Shown: piece by piece, positions 21,514 through 31,075 of the stretch
Position numbering within the stretch: the first letter of the stretch is position 1
Layout of the letters: every line of letters starts with the position of its first letter
Assembly (NCBI GenBank): GCA_018267285.1
Contig: JAFDYU010000011.1
Coordinates: forward strand, 1 to 64,000
Length of the DNA: 64,000 nucleotides
Direction of reading: 5' to 3'
Origin: Bacteroidota bacterium
GTDB taxonomy: Bacteria; Bacteroidota; Bacteroidia; Cytophagales; Cyclobacteriaceae
Notes under the pieces: model-generated
What the model was told of the DNA's origin: nothing
The model's input: only the letters and a program-made list of their open reading frames with translations
Database searches by the model: none
Program-made: the position numbers and the translations under genes

Positions 21514-24513
21514 TTAAAAACCCAGCAACACTTTTGTTGACGAAACAGACGAGGCCGTCTGCACCCGGATGATGTACACGCCTTGCGGCTGATTTTTAAA
21601 ACGCAAAGTGTAGGTCTGGTTCAATGTGTCGGGCAACAGATCATCGCTAAATAAATTCCCCATCATATCGTACGACTGAACCCGCACCAGTTGTCGTTCA
21701 CTCAAATTAAAAGTTACCCGCACATCTTGATCGGGCCCGGGGTAAACCGAATACCCGCTGTTTACCATGAGAGGCGAAGGGTCATCGTCCACATAAAACT
21801 CGATGTTATCGAGATATAAATTGTTTCCGTCATCGTTGGTGGCCACAAACGCAAACCTAAGATTTGTACTGCCCACCAACGTATCGAGATTGATAAACTG
21901 CCGAATCCAATCTGTTGAAGATGATGGAACCCAGGAGGCAGATGATGTATTATTACCCGATAACGAAGAACCCGAAGAACTATAAATTAATTGAGGAAAC
22001 GTAAGCCCACAATCTGTTGATACAAATACCTGAAACGACTCGGAGCCGGAGGAATTCGAGCGGTAGCTCGTTTGAAAAAACATACTTGCTTTACTCGCTT
22101 TTGAAAAATCGAGTACCGGAGAAACCAACCAGCTCTGGCTGCCCAGCTTTGTGTTTTCAAAAGCATCGTAAATCATGGACAGGCTTTGGTTGGTATAAAC
22201 CGGATGCCATATTGACCCCTGATCAGGGCTGACGGACGTCCATCCGTCTATGTTTACATCAAAAGTTTGCCTTAGCGGAATGATGTTTGCAGATGCATTA
22301 ACCGTTACCGTAGTATGCAATGAATCATCTGGCGAATTCGGAACAACGATTCCGTTGGGCAGACGTACGGCAACCGAAACATCATTTGCTCCTATCAAAA
22401 AATTCAATTTTTGAAGTTGTACTTGTTGCGAGCTTCCCGGCTCTATTAACAGATTGCTTAGCTCATTCGTAGTCGCTACCCCATTCACATAAATTTTTGT
22501 TGTGAATGAATTGATCGTTGTATTTCCTACATTTTTCACCTCAATCACCGAGTTACTTGCAGTGGCACAACTAACGGGGGAAGGGCTAACCAATCTGTTT
22601 AATGCTAACGAAGTGACCGATGTGTTCTGCACATTTACATTATCGAGATACAAATCGTTGCCGTACGCGTTGATGCCTTCAAAGGCAATTTGAATTTTTT
22701 GTCCGATAAACTGATTGAGCAAAATCAAAGTAGTCTGCCACTGAGAATCGGTGGGCACAAATCGGCTGCTTGTGGATTGTGCAGTGGCCAAAGCACTACC
22801 TGATTTATCGAAAAGCAAAATAGGTGAAGTGCTAAAATCGCAGGTGGTTGTTACCCAAACACGCAGCCTGTCGTTGCTCCCTCCTGAATACATGGCGTAC
22901 GCATAATCAAAACTCAGCGAAGCAACCGATGCAGTAGTCAGGTCGATCAACGGTGTAATCAGCAAGTCGGACGTAAGCACATCGTCATAATCATAAAAAT
23001 TCAAGTACATCACGTGCTTATTTTGGGTAAGCGAAATGTTTTCCCAGGTTGTAAGGCCGTCAGGGTTTTCGATTTTCCAGTTGGTGGGAAGCGAATTGAA
23101 CGTTTGGTTCATAGGCAAAGCAATCGGTACGGGAGAGGCGGTGGTCAATGCAAGCGAATCATTTGCTCCATTTCCGTCTGTTGTGCCGTTGGTCTGGATA
23201 ATTTTAAAGGCAAATACATTCGAAGCACCTGAACCAATGTTAACCGAAGAAAAACTGATGGCTGTATCTGCATTCGGCAACACAGTTAAGGGTGAAAAAA
23301 TTTTTGTTTCGGTTAATGTTCCGTTTAAAAAAAAATCTACTTCCACCGACTGAATGGTGTTCGTTCCATAATTCTGAATCAATACCGATGGCTGAACGCT
23401 TCCTCCGCATACCGTTGGGCCCGGGTTGAGCACAGTTTTTGCCCACGCATCGTTAGCCACCGGCATCGGCACTTGAGCTCCGTGCGAATTTAGCAGGCTA
23501 TATCTTCGGGGACTGTTGTTAATGATTACATCCATGCGTGCCACCTGTCCCAGCGAAAAAATATCCATGCAGGCATCATCGGTGTAGTTCATGTAATTAT
23601 CGTACATCGAATGAACGCCACAATCGGTTTGAGCTGCCGATGGGCAAGTGCCATTAAAATCTTTATCTTGAACGGGCGTGTCGTAGACGTAATCTTTACT
23701 GTAGGTAGTATCGCACGTAAACGTATCGCCCCACACATGCCGCAAGCCAAAAAAGTGGCCAACTTCGTGTGTTGTAGTTCTGCCGAGCGCATATTCTGAA
23801 AGGAGATTAAAATTACTTCCACCTGGAGCATTTCTTGTTCCGTAAGTTTGGTAGTCGATAACTACACCATCGGTAAGGCGGTCGTCCGAAGCCAATTCAA
23901 GACCTTTTAAGGTAGAAGATACCGGTAGCTGTGTGTACCCAAGCAATCCGCCCGTTAAGTTGGTAATCCAAATATTTAAATAATCTTCGGCAGGCCAGTA
24001 ACTCAGAGCCTTGAGAGTGTAGTTATCATTAAGTGTCCAAGAAGACTTCGTGCCCTTAACACGAACGATGCCATTGGTGGCCAAACCGTTTGGGTCTTGC
24101 TTTGCCATAACAAACGTGATGGGAAATGTTCCGGCTATCGATTTAAATTCATTGGGTGTGTGTGTGGTGTCGGCATTCATCCTTTGAAAATCAGCATTAA
24201 GCACATTGATCTGCGAAAGTATTTGGGCTTCGGAAATGTTGATGCCACTGCCTACGGTTTCTCCATTATGAATAACATGAACCACCACGGGCACAACATA
24301 ACCCGTGCTTGCGATCCGGTCGCCTGTAAAGTTTTTAGTCTTCTTAGAAAGTTTTCCTTTTATCCACGATTCAAATTGATCTCTGGTTTCGCGGGTTGGA
24401 TTTTGTTCGTGAAGCATTTTTTCGAGTGCCACCGTTCCGCAGCGCTCTTGTGCAAGCAAACTGACCGAACAAAAACTAGCGGCAACTACAAAAAAATAAC
24501 GGAGCATATTCAA
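21514..24513 (-). CDS. Secreted M43-type (pappalysin/cytophagalysin) metalloprotease with T9SS domain
   Basis: 999 residues. A signal peptide (LRYFFVVAASFCSVSLLAQ) and a propeptide precede the zinc site TTHEVGHFFGLRHVWGD (HExGHxxGLxH, residues about 245-260) and the met-turn region with YMNYTDDACM. Then follow two copies of a CARDB-like plus jelly-roll (MAM-like) module (about 340-620 and 640-920) and a T9SS type A sorting domain at the end (YPGPDQDVRVTFNLSERQLV...QGVYIIRVQ...STKVLLGF). It is an extracellular protease, probably calcium-dependent. Confidence 0.9.
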   Translation of the reverse strand: MNMLRYFFVVAASFCSVSLLAQERCGTVALEKMLHEQNPTRETRDQFESWIKGKLSKKTKNFTGDRIASTGYVVPVVVHVIHNGETVGSGINISEAQILSQINVLNADFQRMNADTTHTPNEFKSIAGTFPITFVMAKQDPNGLATNGIVRVKGTKSSWTLNDNYTLKALSYWPAEDYLNIWITNLTGGLLGYTQLPVSSTLKGLELASDDRLTDGVVIDYQTYGTRNAPGGSNFNLLSEYALGRTTTHEVGHFFGLRHVWGDTFTCDTTYSKDYVYDTPVQDKDFNGTCPSAAQTDCGVHSMYDNYMNYTDDACMDIFSLGQVARMDVIINNSPRRYSLLNSHGAQVPMPVANDAWAKTVLNPGPTVCGGSVQPSVLIQNYGTNTIQSVEVDFFLNGTLTETKIFSPLTVLPNADTAISFSSVNIGSGASNVFAFKIIQTNGTTDGNGANDSLALTTASPVPIALPMNQTFNSLPTNWKIENPDGLTTWENISLTQNKHVMYLNFYDYDDVLTSDLLITPLIDLTTASVASLSFDYAYAMYSGGSNDRLRVWVTTTCDFSTSPILLFDKSGSALATAQSTSSRFVPTDSQWQTTLILLNQFIGQKIQIAFEGINAYGNDLYLDNVNVQNTSVTSLALNRLVSPSPVSCATASNSVIEVKNVGNTTINSFTTKIYVNGVATTNELSNLLIEPGSSQQVQLQKLNFLIGANDVSVAVRLPNGIVVPNSPDDSLHTTVTVNASANIIPLRQTFDVNIDGWTSVSPDQGSIWHPVYTNQSLSMIYDAFENTKLGSQSWLVSPVLDFSKASKASMFFQTSYRSNSSGSESFQVFVSTDCGLTFPQLIYSSSGSSLSGNNTSSASWVPSSSTDWIRQFINLDTLVGSTNLRFAFVATNDDGNNLYLDNIEFYVDDDPSPLMVNSGYSVYPGPDQDVRVTFNLSERQLVRVQSYDMMGNLFSDDLLPDTLNQTYTLRFKNQPQGVYIIRVQTASSVSSTKVLLGF

Positions 24514-24588
24514 GCAAGATAGTGGAGAATACTATGAATATGGTTTTTTGTAGAAATGTAAGTTTGAAATGAGTTGAGAGAATGGTTT

Positions 24589-24852
24589 CTAAACCAAATT
24601 GGTTACCTCAATACCTTTGATCTCCGGAACCAGTCTTTTAATGGCCTCCTCTACCCCGGCTTTAAACGTCATGGCAGACATTGGGCATGTGCCGCAATTT
24701 CCGACAAACTCCAACCGGAGAACATTCTCCTCTGTAATTTCCAACACACGGATATTGCCTCCATCGGCTTCGAGATAGGGGCGAATACTATCGAGCGAAG
24801 ACTCCACCCTATCCGTAAGGCTTTCAACTGTTGTTTGAGTGCTGTTTGTCAT
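24589..24852 (-). CDS. NifU-like C-terminal domain protein (Fe-S carrier)
   Basis: 87 residues made of a single NifU/NfuA domain: LDSIRPYLEADGGNIRVLEI and the CGTCPMSAMTFKAGVE loop with the CxxC that holds a [4Fe-4S] cluster at the dimer interface. It overlaps the Mrp stop (ATGA at 24849-24852), so cluster delivery and the Mrp carrier are made together. Confidence 0.92.
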   Translation of the reverse strand: MTNSTQTTVESLTDRVESSLDSIRPYLEADGGNIRVLEITEENVLRLEFVGNCGTCPMSAMTFKAGVEEAIKRLVPEIKGIEVTNLV

Positions 24853-25949
24853 GTTACGATTTCAACTTTACTGGTCGACACAAAGTTAGCATTTCTTATG
24901 GCAACTTGTCTGGCCAGATTTTCTGCCAGGTTCCGGAATGCAACGGCCGTGAGCCCTTCCTTCATTACAGCCGGCAAGCCGCTGTCTCCGCTTTCGCGGA
25001 TGCTTTGCACCAACGGAATCTGACCTAAAAGTGGAACACCAAACTTGTCGGCTAAGTTCTTACCACCGTCTTTTCCAAAGATAAAATATTTGTTGTCGGG
25101 CAATTCTTCTGGTGTAAAGTAGGCCATGTTCTCCACCACTCCAAGCACGGGCACATTTATCTGTGGTTGTTTAAACATGGCCACTCCTTTCATGGCATCG
25201 GCAAGCGCCACTTTTTGCGGAGTGGTAACGATTACAGCACCCGTAACGGGCACCGTTTGCACCAATGTTAAATGGATGTCGCTGGTGCCGGGTGGTAAGT
25301 CGATCAACAGGTAATCGAGTTCGCCCCAATCGGCATCGCTGATAAATTGTTTTAGAGCCGAGCTTGCCATGGGGCCGCGCCAGATCACCGCACTTTCGGG
25401 CGGGGCGAGAAAACCTATGGAAATCAACTTCACTCCGTACTGCTCCAACGGCACAATGATATTTTTTCCGTTCACAACTTTTACTTCGGGTTGTTCGCGC
25501 TCGCAGTTGAACATCACCGGTATGGAAGGACCGAAAATATCGGCATCGATCAACCCTACTTTGGCGCCCGATTGTGCCAAGGCCACAGCGAGGTTGGTAG
25601 TAACCGTAGATTTGCCAACACCACCTTTGCCCGATGCAACAGCGATGATATTTTTTACACCGGTAAGAAGCTGCGCGTTATCGCGAAGCGAAGTAACGGC
25701 CGATGTCATCCGGATATCTATATCTACTTCGCTTCCTGCAATTTTCCGTATTGCTTCTTCGCAATCTTTCCTGATTTTTTCTTTCAGCGGACAAGCCGGT
25801 GTGGTAAGCACCACGGTAAATGAAATTTTATTTTCGGTTAGCACGATATCCTTAATCATGCCAAGGCTAACCAAGTCTCTTTTCAGATCCGGATCGTCAA
25901 CGGTAGAAAGTGCTTTTAAAATATCGGGTTGGGTCAGCTTCATGCTCAT
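24849..25949 (-). CDS. mrp: Mrp/ApbC Fe-S cluster carrier ATPase
   Basis: 366 residues: an N-terminal MIP18/DUF59 domain (about 1-85) and a ParA-type P-loop ATPase with VASGKGGVGKSTVTTNLAVALA and LLIDLPPGTSDIHLT. Mrp proteins bind and pass on Fe-S clusters in the cytoplasm. It is followed by the NifU-like gene with a 4-bp overlap. The CxxC that is frequent near the C-terminus of Mrp proteins is not evident here. Confidence 0.93.
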   Translation of the reverse strand: MSMKLTQPDILKALSTVDDPDLKRDLVSLGMIKDIVLTENKISFTVVLTTPACPLKEKIRKDCEEAIRKIAGSEVDIDIRMTSAVTSLRDNAQLLTGVKNIIAVASGKGGVGKSTVTTNLAVALAQSGAKVGLIDADIFGPSIPVMFNCEREQPEVKVVNGKNIIVPLEQYGVKLISIGFLAPPESAVIWRGPMASSALKQFISDADWGELDYLLIDLPPGTSDIHLTLVQTVPVTGAVIVTTPQKVALADAMKGVAMFKQPQINVPVLGVVENMAYFTPEELPDNKYFIFGKDGGKNLADKFGVPLLGQIPLVQSIRESGDSGLPAVMKEGLTAVAFRNLAENLARQVAIRNANFVSTSKVEIVT

Positions 25950-26107
25950 AAAAGAAAACTTGATTTAATACAAATCGCTCGAAACACTTTCTGTTTTTCA
26001 CTCAAATTTAGTTCAAAAAAAACGATGGTCTAAATAATATTTGTTGTGTGCACTCAACACAATAAATCATTCCACCGTTTAGTTAAATTGACCTAAAATT
26101 GTTGGTT

Positions 26108-26650
26108 ATGATAGCAAAAAAAATTAACCTGATGTTCCTGTTGGTATTGATGTACGGAATTTCAACCGGGCAAACGGTGCCTCAAAAAACAGGATCAGGT
26201 GTTTCTCAAGAAGATGCACAGGCAGCGCTCGATTTCCACAACAAGGTGAGAAAGGATGTTGGCTCTCCTCCGCTGGAGTGGTCGGAAGAGTTGGCTGCAT
26301 ATGCCCAGGCGTGGGCCGATAACCTGGCCAAAAACAATAATTGCGAAATGAAACATCGTCCCCACGATGGAAGCAAATGGAAGCAAATTCATGGCGAAAA
26401 TATTTTTTGGGGCAGTGCTTCGAGCTACAACGCCAAAGATGCCTCCGAAAGCTGGTACAGCGAAATCAAAGATTATAAGCACGGCCCATTAACAAGCGGT
26501 AATTGGTATGCCACCGGCCACTACACACAGTTGGTTTGGAAAAACACCAAAAAAGTGGGCATTGCACAGGCTGTGTGCAGTTCGGGGGCAATTATAATTG
26601 TAGCCAATTACGATCCGCCCGGAAATTATATGGGGCAAAAGCCGTATTAA
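26108..26650 (+). CDS. Secreted CAP/SCP-domain protein
   Basis: 180 residues from the ATG at 26108 (upstream TTG codons are less likely). Signal peptide LMFLLVLMYGISTGQ, then a complete CAP domain: LDFHNKVRKDVGSPPLEWSEELAAYAQAWADNL, GENIFWGS, and the HYTQLVWKNTKKVGIAQAVC and ANYDPPGNYMGQKPY signatures. The two domain histidines and acidic residues are kept. The role of bacterial CAP proteins is mostly unknown. Confidence 0.9.
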   Translation: MIAKKINLMFLLVLMYGISTGQTVPQKTGSGVSQEDAQAALDFHNKVRKDVGSPPLEWSEELAAYAQAWADNLAKNNNCEMKHRPHDGSKWKQIHGENIFWGSASSYNAKDASESWYSEIKDYKHGPLTSGNWYATGHYTQLVWKNTKKVGIAQAVCSSGAIIIVANYDPPGNYMGQKPY

Positions 26651-26683
26651 TATTTTTCTGCATGTTAAGGGTTTTATAAAAAA

Positions 26684-26704
26684 GTTATAACTTTGTGTTA
26701 TAAC
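26684..26704. promoter_or_regulatory. Paired GTTATAAC palindromes, probable MazE operator
   Basis: Two identical 8-bp palindromes (26684-26691 and 26697-26704), 13 bp apart, end 9 bp before the mazE ATG. Antitoxins of the AbrB/MazE fold bind such repeats to repress their own operon. Confidence 0.6.
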
Positions 26705-26713
26705 AAAATAAAA

Positions 26714-26953
26714 ATGACCTCAGTTACGGCTAAAGTAAGAAGGATAGGAAATTCCAGAGGGGTTTTATTTCCGAAAACCATCCTTGATGCCAGCGGCATT
26801 AAAGATAATGTTAAGATCACCGTAAAAAATAAAGTGATTTTAATTTCGGCAGCGCCAGAAACCACAAAAAAAGACTGGTCTTACTTTAAAAAAGAAAAAA
26901 ATAAGGCACTTATGATTTCCAACAAGTTTGACGAAACCGAGTGGACATGGTAA
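26714..26953 (+). CDS. mazE: MazE-like antitoxin (AbrB/SpoVT fold)
   Basis: 79 residues from the ATG at 26714. The N-terminal part (VTAKVRRIGNSRGVLFPKTILDASGIKDNVKITVKNKVILI) is the swapped-hairpin DNA-binding domain of MazE antitoxins; the acidic/aromatic tail (DWSYFKKEKNKALMISNKFDETEWTW) is the toxin-binding arm. It overlaps the mazF start by 7 bp. Confidence 0.88.
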   Translation: MTSVTAKVRRIGNSRGVLFPKTILDASGIKDNVKITVKNKVILISAAPETTKKDWSYFKKEKNKALMISNKFDETEWTW

Positions 26954-27270
26954 AAGATTACAACGTTCACTTTGTAAATCTCGACCCTACCGTTGGAATG
27001 GAGATAAAAAAAACGAGACCTTGTGTTGTTTTATCCCCATCGCAAATGAATTCAGCTCTGGGTACGGTTATCATTGCTCCGTTAACAACAACTTTGCGAA
27101 AATACCCATCGCGGGTTGAACTCCGGTTTGCCAATAAATTTTGTGAAGTATGCCTTGACCAACTAAGGGCCGTAGACGAGACCAGACTAAGCAAAGACAG
27201 TTCAGGTCGGCTGAAGGAAAGTGACATCGAAAAAATAAAAGATACTATTGCCGAAGTATTTGAATTATAA
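26947..27270 (+). CDS. mazF: MazF-like endoribonuclease toxin
   Basis: 107 residues from the ATG at 26947 (a GTG two codons earlier is also open). The MazF/PemK signatures are present: VNLDPTVGMEIKKTRPCVVLSPSQMN, TVIIAPLTTTLRKYPSRVEL and VCLDQLRAVDETRL. MazF toxins cut mRNA at short sequences and are held inactive by MazE. It ends 14 bp before dnaG, an unusual partner for a toxin module. Confidence 0.92.
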   Translation: MVKDYNVHFVNLDPTVGMEIKKTRPCVVLSPSQMNSALGTVIIAPLTTTLRKYPSRVELRFANKFCEVCLDQLRAVDETRLSKDSSGRLKESDIEKIKDTIAEVFEL

Positions 27271-27284
27271 GTGGAAAAGCAGAA

Positions 27285-29213
27285 ATGATCTCGCGCGAAA
27301 CTATAGACGAAGTAAAAAACCGCATGGACATTGTGGATGTTATCAGCGATTTCGTTTCGTTGAAGAAATCGGGGCAAAACTACAAAGCGCTCAGCCCTTT
27401 CAATAACGAGAAAACACCTTCTTTTTTTGTAGTTCCTTCTAAAGGGATATTTAAAGATTTCAGCAGTGGTAAGGGTGGCGATTCCTTCACCTTTGTAATG
27501 GAGCATGAAAAACTAAGTTATGCCGAAACCATCCGTTATCTCGCCAAAAAATACGGGGTAGAAATAAAAGAAGACCGAACTTCATCCGAGTCGAAAGAAG
27601 AGCAGAGCGAACGCGAGGGACTTTACATTCTGATGAATTTCGCCAAAGAGTATTATAAAAATATTCTCACCAATTCGGAAGAAGGCCGCAGCATTGGGCT
27701 CAGTTATTTTCGTGAGCGTGGCTTCAACGACCGCACCATCGAACAATTTGAGCTCGGTTATGCGCTTGAAGGCTGGGAGCTTTTCAGCAAAGAGGCCGTT
27801 GGGAAAGGCTATAATAAAGAGTTGCTCGAAAAAACCGGGCTTGTTGTAAAAAAAGAAGACGGCAGCAGCTACGATCGTTTTCGCGGAAGGGTGATATTTC
27901 CGGTGCACAACCTGGCCGGGAAAGTAATTGCGTTTGGTGCGCGCATGTTGGGCAAAGAAAAAAATCAGCCCAAATACATCAACTCGCCCGAAACCGACAT
28001 CTATCACAAGAGCGATGCACTGTACGGTCTGTACCAAGGCAAAAATGCAATTCGCCAGCAGGATGTTTGTTATTTGGTGGAAGGTTACACCGATGTAATC
28101 TCCATGCACCAATCGGGTGTTGAAAATGTGGTGGCTTCCAGCGGCACTGCGCTCACCGAAAACCAGATCAAGCTCATCCGCAGGTTTACCGAAAACATAA
28201 CCGTACTTTTCGATGGCGACAATGCAGGTATTAAAGCTGCACTGCGCGGCATAGACATGATCTTGCGCGGTGGACTGAACGTGCGGGTATTGCTTTTTCC
28301 CGACAACGAAGACCCCGACAGTTTCTCGCGCAAACTGGGCACCACAGAATTTCAAAAGTACCTCAAAGACCACACTCAGGATTTTGTTTCGTTTAAGGCA
28401 AACTTATATGCAACCGAGGCTGCCGGAGATCCGATACGAAAAGCTGAGTCCATTAAAGAAATTGTATCGAGCATTGCGGTGATCCCCGACCCGATCAAAC
28501 GTTCGGTGTACATTCAGGAGACAAGTCACTTATTAAAAATCAGCGAACAGGTTTTGCTTTCGGAATTAAATAAAATCCTGATTGCAGACCGGAGGAAAAG
28601 CGAAAAAGAAAAAGTTCGTTCGCAAGATGTGGACGTGCCCGCAACCACTGTTGACGATATTGGCACTACGTCAACGATCGACCCCAAAAGTCTGGTGTAT
28701 TACCAAGAAAGGGAAACCATCCGTCTCTTATTAAACTATGCCGACCAAACTATTGAAGAACATACACTTACCGATTTCTTGCTGCACGAGTTGGACGATG
28801 TGGAATTTACCAACGAAGTGTTTCGCGAAATTTATATAAAATTCAAAAACGCAATTCAAGAAAACAAAACCATTGATAGTCATTATTTTCTGAAAGACGG
28901 GAACGATGCGGTACGGGCAATGGTTTCTGATCTGATGACAGCCCGCTACGACACCAGTCCGCATTGGGGCGATAAGTTTCACATCTATATTCCTAAAGAA
29001 AAAGATGTGCTCAACGAAATGGCTCTTACCAATGTGCTGCGGCTAAAATTCAGAATTGTGCAGAAGATGATGGATGATAATTTGCAGCAAGTGAAAAAAG
29101 CCGAAGCCGTAGGTGATTGGGATGAACTGGACAAAGCCCTGGAAATACAAACCGGATTGAAAAAAGCAGAAAGCGAACTGGCCGAAAGCCTGGGGATAGT
29201 GGTGGCAAAATAA
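27285..29213 (+). CDS. dnaG: DNA primase, with zinc-ligand residues replaced
   Basis: 642 residues. Makes RNA primers at the replication fork. The N-terminal domain (ALSPFNNEKTPSFFVV...IFKDFSSGKGGD) aligns with the CHC2 zinc finger, but the four ligands are Ser37, Asn40, Asp58 and Ser61 instead of Cys, His, Cys, Cys. The catalytic TOPRIM part is intact: YLVEGYTDVISMHQSG, LFDGDNAGIKAALRGIDM, PDNEDPDSF. The C-terminal region (about 470-642) would bind the helicase. It is preceded by mazEF and followed 34 bp later by ribBA. Confidence 0.95.
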   Translation: MISRETIDEVKNRMDIVDVISDFVSLKKSGQNYKALSPFNNEKTPSFFVVPSKGIFKDFSSGKGGDSFTFVMEHEKLSYAETIRYLAKKYGVEIKEDRTSSESKEEQSEREGLYILMNFAKEYYKNILTNSEEGRSIGLSYFRERGFNDRTIEQFELGYALEGWELFSKEAVGKGYNKELLEKTGLVVKKEDGSSYDRFRGRVIFPVHNLAGKVIAFGARMLGKEKNQPKYINSPETDIYHKSDALYGLYQGKNAIRQQDVCYLVEGYTDVISMHQSGVENVVASSGTALTENQIKLIRRFTENITVLFDGDNAGIKAALRGIDMILRGGLNVRVLLFPDNEDPDSFSRKLGTTEFQKYLKDHTQDFVSFKANLYATEAAGDPIRKAESIKEIVSSIAVIPDPIKRSVYIQETSHLLKISEQVLLSELNKILIADRRKSEKEKVRSQDVDVPATTVDDIGTTSTIDPKSLVYYQERETIRLLLNYADQTIEEHTLTDFLLHELDDVEFTNEVFREIYIKFKNAIQENKTIDSHYFLKDGNDAVRAMVSDLMTARYDTSPHWGDKFHIYIPKEKDVLNEMALTNVLRLKFRIVQKMMDDNLQQVKKAEAVGDWDELDKALEIQTGLKKAESELAESLGIVVAK

Positions 29214-29241
29214 GACATTAGCATCAAGACATTAGTATCAA
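29214..29241. repeat. Short tandem repeat upstream of ribBA
   Basis: Two copies of a 14-bp unit (GACATTAGCATCAA and GACATTAGTATCAA) fill the gap between the dnaG stop and the ribBA start codon. It may affect spacing of the ribosome-binding region. Confidence 0.6.
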
Positions 29242-29247
29242 GATAAA

Positions 29248-30468
29248 ATGAGTTCTGAAAAAATAAAAATAGACACTATAGAAGAAGCCATCGAAGACAT
29301 CCGCAATGGCAAGCTAATCATTGTAGTGGATGATGAAGATCGCGAAAACGAGGGCGATTTTATTTGTGCTGCCGAGTGCGTTACACCCGAGATCATCAAC
29401 TTCATGTCGAAAGAAGGGAGAGGGTTGATCTGCGCACCGTTGATTGAAGATCGCTGCGAAGAATTGAAGCTCGAACTCATGGTTGGAAAAAATACAGCCG
29501 CTTTTGAAACTCCGTTCACTGTATCGGTTGATTTGATCGGGCACGGTTGCACTACCGGTATTTCAGCGCACGATCGCTTCAAAACCATTAAAGCGTTGGC
29601 CGATCCCGAAACCAACCCCGATGAACTTGGAAAGCCCGGCCATATTTTTCCGTTGAAAGCAAAAAAAGAAGGTGTGCTGCGCAGAAGCGGCCATACCGAA
29701 GCAGCCATAGATCTGGCCAAGCTTGCCGGTTTTAGGCCGGCCGGTGTGCTGGTGGAAATCATGAACGAAGACGGCTCCATGGCGCGCCTCCCCGACTTAC
29801 GTAAAGTGGCCGACAAATTCAAACTGAAACTAATCACCATCAAAGACCTGATTGCCTACCGGATGAAAACCGAAAGCCAGATCAGGCGCGATGTGGAGGT
29901 AAACATGCCAACCGCCTACGGTGATTTTAAATTGGTAGCCTACGAAGAAAAAGCCACGCAAGAAATCCACATGGCACTGATCAAAGGCACTTGGAAAAAA
30001 GACGAGCCAGTGCTGGTACGTGTTCACTCTTCGTGCGTAACCGGAGATATTTTTGGGTCGTGCCGATGCGATTGCGGATCGCAGCTTCACAACGCCATGA
30101 CGATGGTAGAAAACGAGGGAAAGGGTGTAGTGCTTTACATGAAGCAAGAAGGCCGCGGCATTGGGTTGCTCAATAAACTAAAAGCCTACAAACTTCAGGA
30201 AGAAGGGCTCGACACCGTTGAAGCAAATCTTCAACTTGGCTTCGACATGGACAACCGCGATTACGGAATCGGTGCTCAGATACTGCACGACCTCGGCATT
30301 TCTAAAATCAAATTGATTACCAACAACCCCAAGAAACGCGTTGGATTAATGGGTTATGGATTGGAAATAATTGATAACATTCCGATTGAAATTGCACCGA
30401 ACCCCCACAACGAAAAATATTTGCTAACCAAGCGCGACAAACTGGGGCATCTGATCCTGAAAAAATGA
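29248..30468 (+). CDS. ribBA: Bifunctional DHBP synthase / GTP cyclohydrolase II
   Basis: 406 residues. Residues 1-205 are RibB ([31 protein letters not shown]) which makes 3,4-dihydroxy-2-butanone 4-phosphate; residues 206-406 are RibA ([21 protein letters not shown] with three zinc cysteines, [25 protein letters not shown]). Both supply the first steps of riboflavin synthesis. Its stop overlaps the next gene by 4 bp. Confidence 0.97.
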   Translation: MSSEKIKIDTIEEAIEDIRNGKLIIVVDDEDRENEGDFICAAECVTPEIINFMSKEGRGLICAPLIEDRCEELKLELMVGKNTAAFETPFTVSVDLIGHGCTTGISAHDRFKTIKALADPETNPDELGKPGHIFPLKAKKEGVLRRSGHTEAAIDLAKLAGFRPAGVLVEIMNEDGSMARLPDLRKVADKFKLKLITIKDLIAYRMKTESQIRRDVEVNMPTAYGDFKLVAYEEKATQEIHMALIKGTWKKDEPVLVRVHSSCVTGDIFGSCRCDCGSQLHNAMTMVENEGKGVVLYMKQEGRGIGLLNKLKAYKLQEEGLDTVEANLQLGFDMDNRDYGIGAQILHDLGISKIKLITNNPKKRVGLMGYGLEIIDNIPIEIAPNPHNEKYLLTKRDKLGHLILKK

Positions 30469-31073
30469 TGAAATCTTTTTTAGTATTTCTATCGTTTGCA
30501 CTCCCCTCAGTAATATTGGCACAGACATTTCCATTTGATATTTTCCACGATGGAAAAGTGGTGTTGGAATCTGGTGATACATTGAGTGGGTCAATAAAAT
30601 ATAGCCCGCAAGATCTGTTGCAAGTACGGCACGATAACCTATTGGAAAGTTTTACGGCACGCAAAGCTTTGTACTTCGAAATATTTGATCAGGTCTACAA
30701 ACGATACCGGCAATTTTATTCGTTGCCCTACTCGGCAACCGGTGGCTACAAAAGCCCGGTATTTTTCGAAATACTTGCGGAAGGAAAAATCACCTTGCTT
30801 TCGAGGGAAAAAATCGAATATCGGCAAAGTAATTCCCCGTTCTTTTATTATGGCGGATACACAACACGCCCGGTGTTGGTAAACATATATTACCTGCTTC
30901 GCGAAAACGGAAACATCGAAGACTTCCGGGGCAAACGCAACGATTGGTATGAGTTGTTTGGAGTTCGGCAAAACGAAATGCACGATTATATTAAAGAAAA
31001 CAAACTTGATCTTGACCGAAAATATCAACTCAAACAAATCATTGACTATTACAATTCTTTATTCCCAAAATAA
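30465..31073 (+). CDS. Secreted protein of unknown function
   Basis: 202 residues with a signal peptide ([19 protein letters not shown]). The mature part has repeated strand-like segments ([34 protein letters not shown]) resembling a family of Bacteroidota exported proteins annotated only as hypothetical. It is cotranscribed with ribBA (ATGA overlap) and surE (2-bp gap), so it may be carried along with core genes by chance. Confidence 0.7.
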   Translation: MMKSFLVFLSFALPSVILAQTFPFDIFHDGKVVLESGDTLSGSIKYSPQDLLQVRHDNLLESFTARKALYFEIFDQVYKRYRQFYSLPYSATGGYKSPVFFEILAEGKITLLSREKIEYRQSNSPFFYYGGYTTRPVLVNIYYLLRENGNIEDFRGKRNDWYELFGVRQNEMHDYIKENKLDLDRKYQLKQIIDYYNSLFPK

Positions 31074-31075
31074 TT

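Noticed and set aside
24097-24522. A 141-codon plus-strand frame inside the M43 protease gene
   Set aside because: It is antisense to a well-supported gene, has no domain and no ribosome-binding site.
27582-28373. A 263-codon minus-strand frame inside dnaG
   Set aside because: Antisense shadow of the primase gene with no family features.
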